37,289 bases of DNA from JACKBJ01 sp964549495. Lineage in GTDB: Bacteria; Chloroflexota; Anaerolineae; Epilineales; Epilineaceae. Numbering within the stretch: the stretch's first letter is position 1; each line of letters begins with the position of its first letter. The position numbers and the translations under genes are program-made. The stretch covers positions 1-37,289 of the forward strand of contig CAZJWJ010000052.1 of assembly GCA_964549495.1 (NCBI GenBank), in the 5' to 3' direction. Below are positions 8,446-15,304 of the stretch, in pieces. The notes beneath the pieces are model-generated. The model was not told the origin of the DNA and ran no database searches. It saw only the letters and a list, made by a program, of their open reading frames with translations.

Positions 8446-10026
8446 ATGAGCAACCCATCGACCGCGACGGCACGCGGCATGCGCGATCTCCTGCCGGAGG
8501 ACATGCGCCGGCGGCGGCACGTCTACGACATCCTGACCCGGACCTTCGAGGACTTTGGTTTCGAACCCCTGGACACGCCGGCCATCGAGCGCGCCAGCAC
8601 CCTCATCGGCAAGTACGGCCCGGAAGCCGAGCGGCTGATCTATCGGGTCGGGCTCGGGCGGGAGCGCGACCTGGCCCTGCGCTACGACCTGACGGTACCG
8701 ACGGCTCGCGTCGCGGCGGGCCACGAGGACCTGCCTCGCCCCTTCAAGCGCTACCAGATCGCGCCGGTCTGGCGCGGCGAGCGACCGCAGAAGGGTCGCT
8801 ACCGCGAGTTCGTCCAGGCCGACGTCGACATCATCGGTTCCGACAGCCTGCTGGCCGATGCCGAGATCGTGACGGTGGTCACCCAACTGCTCGAGGCGCT
8901 GGGCTTCCCGAGCAGCCGGACCAAGCTGAACAACCGCAAGCTCCTGGCAGGCATCGGCCGCTACGCGGGCGTCGAGGAGTCCCTGCTGCCCGGCTTGTAC
9001 CGATCCATCGACAAGCTGGACAATATCGGCTTGGCCGGCGTGCGGCGCGAGCTGCAGGGCGTGGGCCTGCCGGGCGAGCTGCTCAATCGCGAGCGCCAGG
9101 CCGTCGAGCGATGGCTGCGCGGCACGGCCGACCGGCAGGCGATCCAGGAGAGCCTGGAGGATGCCCTGACCGAGGAGGCCGATCCACGCATCGCCGCCAA
9201 GGCCATCCCGACCTTCCTGGATGCCCTGGCGGACTTCCCCTCCGGCGCCGGGCTCGACCGCCACGCCGAGGCCGAAGCGCATGCCATGGACGCCGGCATC
9301 GAGGCCTTGCGCCAGCTGGCTCCCGCCGACTCGCTCATCGATACGCGGGCGACCGACCGCATGCTCGAGCTGCTCCAGCTGCGCGGCGACGCGCGACCGC
9401 TGCTCGACCGCCTGGAGGACCAGCTCGAGGAAGCGGTGGCCAGCCAGGGCGCCGCCGAGATGCGCCGCGTGCTGGACGCGCTGGATGCTTCCGGCGTGCC
9501 GCCAGAGCGCTACGAATTGGACTTCGCGATGGTGCGCGGCCTGGACTACTACACCGGTACGATCTTCGAGACCCTGGTGGACGGCGCCGACATCGGATCG
9601 CTGACCGGGGGCGGGCGCTACGACGACTTGATCTCGCGCTTCGGCGCCGATCTGCCGGCGGTCGGAAGCAGTTTCGGCATCGACCGTCTGATCGACGCCA
9701 TGGAGGCGCTGGAGCTCTTTCCTGCCGAGCTCTCGGCCAGCCCGAGCCGGGTTCTGGTCACCCTCTTCGATGATGCGACGGCCATGCACAGCGTGGCGCT
9801 GGCCGGCCACCTGCGCTCGGCCGGGATCGCCACCCACCTGTCCTTCGAGGCCAAGGGCATCGGCGATCAGATTCGCGAGGCCCTGAAGCGCGAGATCCCC
9901 TTGGTGGTCATCCTGGGGCCGGACGAGGTCGCCTCCGGAACGGTCACGCTGCGCGACCTGCGCCATCGCGACCAGGTGCAGCTGCCCCGGGCCGGCCTGG
10001 TGGACGCGGTCCGGGAGCGCCTGTAG
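8446..10026 (+). CDS. hisS: Histidyl-tRNA synthetase, long form
   Basis: The protein has 526 residues and is a class II aminoacyl-tRNA synthetase charging tRNA-His in the cytoplasm. Visible motifs are GMRDLLPEDM (11-20), LALRYDLTVP (76-85), motif 2 RPFKRYQIAPVWRGERPQKGR followed by REFVQADVDIIG (98-130), the histidine-binding RGLDYYTGTIFE (364-375), GGGRYDDLI (388-396) and the motif 3 region SSFGIDRLIDAM. The C-terminal anticodon-binding domain begins near VLVTLFDDATA. Most bacterial HisRS have about 420 residues; here the insertion between motifs 2 and 3 (about 190-350) is roughly 100 residues longer and alpha-helical, as in eukaryotic and archaeal-type enzymes. GGAG lies about 10 nt before the ATG. 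The gene follows gcdH closely. It is expected to be essential unless a second hisS exists elsewhere. Confidence 0.93.
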   Translation: MSNPSTATARGMRDLLPEDMRRRRHVYDILTRTFEDFGFEPLDTPAIERASTLIGKYGPEAERLIYRVGLGRERDLALRYDLTVPTARVAAGHEDLPRPFKRYQIAPVWRGERPQKGRYREFVQADVDIIGSDSLLADAEIVTVVTQLLEALGFPSSRTKLNNRKLLAGIGRYAGVEESLLPGLYRSIDKLDNIGLAGVRRELQGVGLPGELLNRERQAVERWLRGTADRQAIQESLEDALTEEADPRIAAKAIPTFLDALADFPSGAGLDRHAEAEAHAMDAGIEALRQLAPADSLIDTRATDRMLELLQLRGDARPLLDRLEDQLEEAVASQGAAEMRRVLDALDASGVPPERYELDFAMVRGLDYYTGTIFETLVDGADIGSLTGGGRYDDLISRFGADLPAVGSSFGIDRLIDAMEALELFPAELSASPSRVLVTLFDDATAMHSVALAGHLRSAGIATHLSFEAKGIGDQIREALKREIPLVVILGPDEVASGTVTLRDLRHRDQVQLPRAGLVDAVRERL

Positions 10027-10115
10027 CCCGAAGGCTTCCCAGGGACCCAAAGCCAGCCGGCCGGACCACCCCGTCCCTGTCCGATGTTCACGGGTAACGG
10101 AGACATTAGGGCCGC

Positions 10116-10144
10116 TTGGAGCCGATCCCTGGCTCGAATAGAAT
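10116..10144 (+). promoter_or_regulatory. Sigma-70-type promoter for the VanW/YoaR-like gene
   Basis: TTGGAG (10116-10121) and TAGAAT (10139-10144) are exactly 17 nt apart. Transcription would start near 10151, about 68 nt before the ATG at 10219. This rules out the in-frame ATG at 10084 as the start. Confidence 0.5.
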
Positions 10145-10218
10145 TGGCCTGCTCGATCTTTGCGATCCCTTGGATCGTTCATCCGGTGAATCCTAGCGCC
10201 CATGGGCAGAGGCCGACG

Positions 10219-12066
10219 ATGCGTTCCGACAGCGCTCCAAGAGCATCCGTCACGCCGCAGCGCGAAGCCACCAGGCCCGCGTCCTCGCGCGCGGGCCTGG
10301 TCTGGTTGGCGGCTGCCATGGCCCTGGTGCTGGCCGTTCCCGCGCTCTACCGCATGGCGCAGGGCGACCGGATCTATCCGGGCGTACACGTGGCCGGCGT
10401 CGATCTCGGCGGGCTGAACGCGAGCGAGGCGGTCGAGCGGCTCGCCGAGGCCGGCATCGACCCGAGGGCACCGATCCGTCTCGAAGCGGACGACCAGAAC
10501 TGGACCTTGTCGCCCGACGAAGCGGGCCTGCGGATGGATGCCAACGCGACGGTCACGGCCGCCTGGCAGCTGGGTCGCGGCAATCGCCCGGCGGCTTTGG
10601 CCGAGATGCTGACCGCGCGCTTCTCCGGCCGCGATCTGCCGGTGGTCGTCGACTTCGACGAGAACCGCGCCCGGGAGGCCTTGGGCGGCCTGGCCGACGA
10701 CTTCGACCGCGAAGCGGTCAACGCCCACATCGCCATGGACGGCACGCAGGTGGTCGAGGCGCCGGCCGTCGTCGGTCGCTTCATCAACCTGCCGGCGGCA
10801 CTGGCCAGCCTGCAGGGCGTGGCGCGGGCAGGCCGCTGGCCCATCGGTCCGCTGCGGCTGGACTACAGCCGGGTCGAACCCGCCGTCGACGAGGCCGGCG
10901 AAGCGCTCCAAACAGCCCGGGCCCTCCTGAGCCGCCCATTGACGTTGCGCGCCGAAGGGGAAGCTTGGACCCTGCCCCCGGAAGCCCTGGCCCCGATGCT
11001 CACCACCCAACCCGATGGCGGGCAGGTCCGATTGGACATCGATCGCCAGGCCCTAGCCGGCTGGCTGGCGCCGGTGACGGAGGCCATCAGCCAAAGCGCC
11101 CAGCTGCCTCGATTCCGATTCGTGGCCGACGAAGGTCGGCTGGCCCTATTGGAAGGCGGTCGGTCCGGTCGCCAGCTCGGGTTGGACGAAACCGCCGAAC
11201 GCATCCTGGCAGCCGGTCGCGATGGCTCGCACCTGGTCCGCTTGGCCATCGAGACCCAAGCGCCGGCCGTGCCGGACGATGCCGATGCCGCGGATCTGGG
11301 CATCCAGGACGTGGTCGGCGAGGCCACCAGCCGCTATGCCGGATCCTCGGCCGGGCGGGTCCACAACGTCGCGCTGGCCACCAGCCGCTACGACGGCCTG
11401 CTGATCGCGCCCGGCGAGACCTTCTCCTTCAACCATCATCTGGGCGATGTTTCGGAGGCCGAGGGCTACCACAAGACCCTGATCATCCTGGACGGCGCGA
11501 CCGCCGACGGTGTGGGCGGCGGGGTCTGCCAGGTCTCGACCACGCTCTTCCGCTCGGTCTTCTGGGCCGGCCTCCCGGTGGTCGAGCGCCACGCGCACGG
11601 CTATCGCGTGGCCTACTACGAGCAGGGCGCGCCGCCGGGCTTCGATGCCACGATCTACAGCCCGATCGTCGACCTGAAGTTCGTCAACGACACGGGCTCC
11701 TGGCTCCTGATCGAGTCGAGCACCAACAGTCCGGCGCGCACGGCGACCTTCATCCTCTGGGGCACGAAGCCCGACCGTCAGGTCGAGATGGGCGACGTGG
11801 TCCGCGGCCAGCCCGTCGCGCCGCCCGCCCCGCGGGTCGAGGTCGACCCGTCGCTGCCGACCGGCGCCTCCGAAGTGGTCGAGCTGGCGCGGGACGGGCT
11901 CTCGGTCAGCCTCGAGCGGATCATCATCGAGGGTGACCAGGAGCGGCGTGACGTCTTCCATTCGACCTACCGCCCGACCGGCCAGCTGACCATGGTCGGC
12001 CCGCCGCCCGAAGGCGATGCGGGCGAAGATCAGCAAGGTCTCGGCAGCACGGCGCAGCTTCCCTGA
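10219..12066 (+). CDS. Membrane-anchored VanW/YoaR-like protein with PG-binding domains
   Basis: The protein has 615 residues from the ATG at 10219, chosen because the promoter at 10116-10144 lies just upstream; the ribosome-binding site is weak (AGAGG). A short basic N-terminus precedes one membrane helix (about 25-45, AGLVWLAAAMALVLAVPALY), so the rest is probably outside the cell. Then come two putative peptidoglycan-binding type 4 segments typical of YoaR, the first starting at IYPGVHVAGVDLGGLNASEA. The VanW core is near 395-520: NVALATSRYDGLLIAPGETFSFN, GGGVCQVSTTLFRSVFWAGLPVVERHAHGY and GFDATIYSPIVDLKFVND. The family is linked to vancomycin clusters and cell-wall biology; its biochemical role is not established. 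The C-terminus is a polar tail with no G5 domain. A perfect 12-bp hairpin lies in codons 18-28. Confidence 0.9.
   Translation: MRSDSAPRASVTPQREATRPASSRAGLVWLAAAMALVLAVPALYRMAQGDRIYPGVHVAGVDLGGLNASEAVERLAEAGIDPRAPIRLEADDQNWTLSPDEAGLRMDANATVTAAWQLGRGNRPAALAEMLTARFSGRDLPVVVDFDENRAREALGGLADDFDREAVNAHIAMDGTQVVEAPAVVGRFINLPAALASLQGVARAGRWPIGPLRLDYSRVEPAVDEAGEALQTARALLSRPLTLRAEGEAWTLPPEALAPMLTTQPDGGQVRLDIDRQALAGWLAPVTEAISQSAQLPRFRFVADEGRLALLEGGRSGRQLGLDETAERILAAGRDGSHLVRLAIETQAPAVPDDADAADLGIQDVVGEATSRYAGSSAGRVHNVALATSRYDGLLIAPGETFSFNHHLGDVSEAEGYHKTLIILDGATADGVGGGVCQVSTTLFRSVFWAGLPVVERHAHGYRVAYYEQGAPPGFDATIYSPIVDLKFVNDTGSWLLIESSTNSPARTATFILWGTKPDRQVEMGDVVRGQPVAPPAPRVEVDPSLPTGASEVVELARDGLSVSLERIIIEGDQERRDVFHSTYRPTGQLTMVGPPPEGDAGEDQQGLGSTAQLP
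10270..10301 (+). other. Perfect 12-bp hairpin inside the 5' coding region of the VanW gene
   Basis: ACCAGGCCCGCG (10270-10281) pairs exactly with CGCGGGCCTGGT (10290-10301) around an 8-nt loop. It starts 51 nt after the ATG, just before the membrane-anchor codons. It could slow translation or transcription early in the gene, or be a chance product of G+C-rich coding. Confidence 0.4.
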
Positions 12067-12174
12067 CCGGCCGGCATCCCGCTCGGCAGGCTGGCCGGAT
12101 GCGCCCGCCCGGTGCGCGATCGGAAGTCGGCGCACAAGCCTCGGCAGTCAAGGATTTCGAGGCTGGATCTGACG

Positions 12175-13386
12175 ATGCCCGCTGAGTACGAAGCCGGCGC
12201 GGGCGACCCCCTCTGGCGCTGGCAGCCACTGACGCGAGAGGCCTGTTTCTACACGATGGGGCGCCGCTTGTGCTTGCAGGCAAGCTCCGACTCGCTGCTC
12301 GCCTGGGCCGAAACGAGCTTCGGCGCCTACCGTGCCCACGCGTCCGAGCAGCCGGATATCCACGTCGAATTGGTCGGGCCGCCGACCCCGCCAGGGCCAC
12401 CGGGCGACGACAAGGCGACGCGGTCGGAACGGTCCGAGCCAGAGTCGGCCACCGCGGCGATCGCAGCGAGAGCAGATGCTGCCGATGCCACGTTTGCCAG
12501 CACAGCGCCGGTATCGGAGGCTTGGGTCGGTATCGCTGCCATCGGGTCTCGCGTCGATCCCGGCCGGCCGCGCGAGCCCCTGCACCGCGAGCGCGAGGGG
12601 CTGTACGCCGCCAGCTTGGGCGGCAGTCTGACCATCGCCGATCTGGCCGCGCGGAGGATCGTGATCTTCGTCGACCCGGAGAGCGCGCCCGAGGCATCGG
12701 TTCGCGAGGTGGTCCTGGAATCGCCCGTCTGGCGCACGCTGGCTCACGAAGGCCTGGTGGCCTTGCACGGTGCCGGCTTGGTCCTGGGCGGCCGCGGCTG
12801 GTTGCTGCGCGGCGCGTCGGGTGCCGGCAAGTCCTGCCTGGCCTTGGCCGCGGCCATGGAGGGCGTCCCCGTGCTCAGCGACGAGACCTGCTGGCTGGAT
12901 CCGCTGGTCCAGCCAGCGCAGCTTCGCGGGGCTCCCTGGAGCATGCGCTTCGAGTCGGGAGCGCGCTCCGACCTCCCCGAGCTCCGGGCGGCCCTCGCGC
13001 TGGGCAGGGCGCGGCCAGATGGCAAGCTCGAGCTGGCTCTGGTCGACCTGGCTCCCGGGGCATGCCGGGAGTCGGCTGCGCAGGGCGGGCTGATCTTCCT
13101 GGATCGAGGCCCCACCGCGCAGCCGGCCCGACTCCTTGGAATCGATGCCGACGAGGCCATGCACCGCTTCGTAGCGACCTCGCATGTCGGGGAGACGAGC
13201 CAAGATCCGCGTGCGCTCGCCGCCGCCCGGGACCGGCTCATCGAAGGCGGCGCCTATCGCCTCCTCTACGGGGCGCCCGCATCGGCGCTCGCCTGCTTGC
13301 GCGGTGCTCTGGGTGCAAGGCTGGACGAGTCCCTGCCGGGCGGCGACCATGGCGTTTCGACAAGCGGTCCCGAGCCAGGTCGATAG
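12175..13386 (+). CDS. HPr kinase-like P-loop protein
   Basis: The protein has 403 residues from the ATG at 12175. A GTG at 12112 in the same frame would add 21 residues, and neither start has a strong ribosome-binding site. The C-terminal half resembles the HprK/serine-kinase P-loop domain: ALHGAGLVLGGRGWLLRG, Walker A GASGAGKS (213-220), then LSDETCW (234-240) where HprK has its acidic 'ADD' site. The N-terminal half (WRWQPLTREACFYTMG..., about 1-190) lacks the usual HprK/MurF-like domain and has a Pro/Ala-rich low-complexity stretch (66-115). HprK-related proteins of this sort occur beside peptide-modification genes, but none is visible here. Neighbours are the VanW gene and PPK2. A phosphotransferase or ATP/GTP-binding role is inferred from the P-loop; the substrate is unknown. 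No HPr gene is in the window. Confidence 0.65.
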   Translation: MPAEYEAGAGDPLWRWQPLTREACFYTMGRRLCLQASSDSLLAWAETSFGAYRAHASEQPDIHVELVGPPTPPGPPGDDKATRSERSEPESATAAIAARADAADATFASTAPVSEAWVGIAAIGSRVDPGRPREPLHREREGLYAASLGGSLTIADLAARRIVIFVDPESAPEASVREVVLESPVWRTLAHEGLVALHGAGLVLGGRGWLLRGASGAGKSCLALAAAMEGVPVLSDETCWLDPLVQPAQLRGAPWSMRFESGARSDLPELRAALALGRARPDGKLELALVDLAPGACRESAAQGGLIFLDRGPTAQPARLLGIDADEAMHRFVATSHVGETSQDPRALAAARDRLIEGGAYRLLYGAPASALACLRGALGARLDESLPGGDHGVSTSGPEPGR

Positions 13387-13484
13387 CCGATTTGACGTCT
13401 ACCCGTCTCATCTCGGCTGCAGGCGAGCCAGCCCGGTCTTGGGCCATCCGGTCGGCGATCCGAAGTCTGCCACCGGATCGCCGG

Positions 13485-13514
13485 TTGACCGCGAGCCGAC
13501 TCTCACGATACAGT
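13485..13514 (+). promoter_or_regulatory. Sigma-70-type promoter for the polyphosphate kinase gene
   Basis: TTGACC (13485-13490, 5 of 6 consensus) and TACAGT (13509-13514) are 18 nt apart in the gap between the HprK-like gene and PPK2. It predicts a start near 13521 and a leader of about 110 nt. Confidence 0.45.
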
Positions 13515-13633
13515 CGGCCGTGATCGCGCGTCGACGCGATGCGTAGGACGAGCTACAAGGAATTCACAGCACCGACCTGCCGATCCGCCCATCCGGCGCC
13601 GGCCGGACCCCCTAGCGAGATGGAGTCGTGCTC

Positions 13634-14437
13634 ATGGAACGCTATCGCGTCGAACCTGGACGGCCGCTCGATCTGGCCGCCCGAGATCCCGATGATCGCT
13701 CGGCCTTCGACGGGGAAAAACAGGAAGCCAAGGCGGAGACCAAGGAGCTCAATGCTCGGCTGGAGGCACTCCAAGAGCTGCTCTATGCCCAGGGAAAACA
13801 TGCCATCCTGATCGTGCTGCAGGCCATGGATGCCGGCGGCAAGGACGGCACCATTCGCAGCGTCTTCGATGGCGTGAACCCCCAGGGCGTCAAGGTGGCC
13901 AGCTTCAAGACGCCGACCCCGCGCGAACTGGCCCACGACTACCTGTGGCGCGTGCATCCGCATACGCCCGGTCGGGGCGAGATGGTGCTCTTCAACCGCA
14001 GCCACTACGAGGACGTCTTGGTGGTGCGGGTCAAGGACCTGGTTCCCGAGCCGCGCTGGCGGCGGCGATACGAGCACATCCGGGCCTTCGAGCAGCTCCT
14101 GGCCGACGAGGGCACGACCATCCTGAAGTTCTTCCTCCACATCTCCAAGGAAGAGCAGCGTGAACGCCTGCAAGAACGCATCGACATCGAAGAGAAGCGT
14201 TGGAAGTTCAACCGCGCCGACCTGGACGAGCGGGCTCGCTGGGATGACTACATGGCCGCCTATCGGGAAGCCCTGCAAGAGACCAGTACCGAGCAGGCAC
14301 CCTGGTACGTCATCCCGGCCAACCGGAACTGGTACCGCAACTACGTCATCAGCCGGATCTTGGTCGACGCGCTGGAAGGACTGAAGATGCGACATCCGCT
14401 GCCCGAGGAGGATTTTCGCGGTCTGACCGTGCGCTGA
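13634..14437 (+). CDS. ppk2: Polyphosphate kinase 2, class III (polyP:AMP/ADP phosphotransferase)
   Basis: The protein has 267 residues, the usual single-domain PPK2 length. ATG 13634 is preferred to the in-frame GTG at 13628 because GGAG (13622-13625) lies 8 nt before it. The enzyme transfers phosphate from polyphosphate to AMP and/or ADP in the cytoplasm. Motifs are Walker A MDAGGKDG (65-72), the Walker B-like FNRSHYEDVLV (120-130), the Arg-rich segment RWRRRYEHIRAFEQLL, and the lid lysine region KRWKFNRADLDER. FNRSHYEDV and HISKEEQRERLQ are characteristic of the class III/PPK2_rel_1 group, whose studied members make ADP and ATP from AMP; the exact nucleotide range cannot be read from the sequence. 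It has its own likely promoter and is convergent with the sortase gene, 38 nt away. Confidence 0.92.
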   Translation: MERYRVEPGRPLDLAARDPDDRSAFDGEKQEAKAETKELNARLEALQELLYAQGKHAILIVLQAMDAGGKDGTIRSVFDGVNPQGVKVASFKTPTPRELAHDYLWRVHPHTPGRGEMVLFNRSHYEDVLVVRVKDLVPEPRWRRRYEHIRAFEQLLADEGTTILKFFLHISKEEQRERLQERIDIEEKRWKFNRADLDERARWDDYMAAYREALQETSTEQAPWYVIPANRNWYRNYVISRILVDALEGLKMRHPLPEEDFRGLTVR

Positions 14438-14475
14438 AGGCCGCGACCGATGCCGGCTAGGAGGTCCGGACCCGA

Positions 14476-15171
14476 TCAGCGATGGCTCGGCGGTGGACCC
14501 GATTCCACGGCTTCCAGCGAGGCGTGCAGGATCAATCGTTGGTCGTAGCTACCCAGCTCCGCGTCCCAGACGCCGTCACAGGTCACCAGGCTCAGACGCG
14601 GCTCGTCGGCAGGCCCGAAGATGGCATCCCAGGCGGCGCGATCGACGGCGGCCGCGTCGACCATGCGCCGGTCTTCGACCAGGAAGCGATAGCGCTCGCC
14701 GCCCGGGTAGCTGACGTAGATGCGCTGCCCCGGCTCCAGCTCGCCCAGACGGTAGAAGACGGCCGCCTCGCCGTCCTCGCGATCGTAGTGGCCCGAGATC
14801 AGCGCGTTGCCGGCTTCGCCCGGGCGGAAGCCGACGTCGTACCATCCCGCGAAGTCCCAACGCTCGGGCGCCTCGATACGCTGCTCCTCGTCCAGGCCCA
14901 GCGGCTCGAGCGGCGCGGCGATGCCGATGGCCGGAATCTCCAATCGCGCCGGCGCGCCCAGCGCATCCCAGGGATCGGTCGTGCTGGTCGGCGGCGGGCT
15001 GGGGCTGGCGGGCGGCTCCAGCGTCCGGCGCGCGGACGAGCATCCGGCGGCCGGGCCGCAGACGAGGATGCAGGCCAGGAACAGAAGCAGCCGCCGGCCG
15101 GAGTGCCCAGGGACGAAGTGCCTGGCGACCTCGGGGCGGAGCGGCGTCTGGGCGGGCTCGATCGGGCACAT
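14476..15171 (-). CDS. Class F-like sortase with a lipoprotein signal
   Basis: The protein has 231 residues from the ATG at 15171. In-frame extension upstream is basic filler without a domain. The N-terminus has basic residues, a hydrophobic core (LLLFLACILVCG) and a lipobox-like AAGC with Cys44, then a Pro/Ser/Thr spacer (50-66) and the catalytic barrel from ARLEIPAIGIAAPLEPLGL (75 on). The catalytic triad is complete: His128 in SGHYD, Cys198 in LVTCDG and Arg212 in YDQRLILHA. FRPGEAGNALISGHYD and VFYRLGELEPGQRIYV match sortases of class F from actinobacteria and Chloroflexota. Sortases join surface proteins to the wall or to pili by transpeptidation at an LPxTG-like site. No LPxTG substrate is present here, but six nearby secreted proteins carry an aromatic-Leu-Pro motif. 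The gene is divergent from the LVIVD protein. A TATTCT (15182-15187) lies only 10 nt before the ATG, so a nearly leaderless mRNA is possible. Confidence 0.87.
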   Translation of the reverse strand: MCPIEPAQTPLRPEVARHFVPGHSGRRLLLFLACILVCGPAAGCSSARRTLEPPASPSPPPTSTTDPWDALGAPARLEIPAIGIAAPLEPLGLDEEQRIEAPERWDFAGWYDVGFRPGEAGNALISGHYDREDGEAAVFYRLGELEPGQRIYVSYPGGERYRFLVEDRRMVDAAAVDRAAWDAIFGPADEPRLSLVTCDGVWDAELGSYDQRLILHASLEAVESGPPPSHR

Positions 15172-15226
15172 GATGGGCCCTAGAATAGCCGGGACCGAGG
15201 GGGGCCGGAAATCCCGGCCCGCGACC

Positions 15227-15255
15227 TTGCCGGCATTCGGCGCATCGGATAGCAT
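15227..15255 (+). promoter_or_regulatory. Sigma-70-type promoter for the LVIVD propeller gene
   Basis: TTGCCG (15227-15232) and TAGCAT (15250-15255) are 17 nt apart, upstream of a good GAGGAG (15294-15299) and the GTG at 15305. Each hexamer matches consensus at 4 of 6 positions. Confidence 0.4.
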
Positions 15256-15304
15256 CTGCGCCCGCGCGTCGCATCCGGCCCTGCCGTGGCCACGAGGAGA
15301 AACC

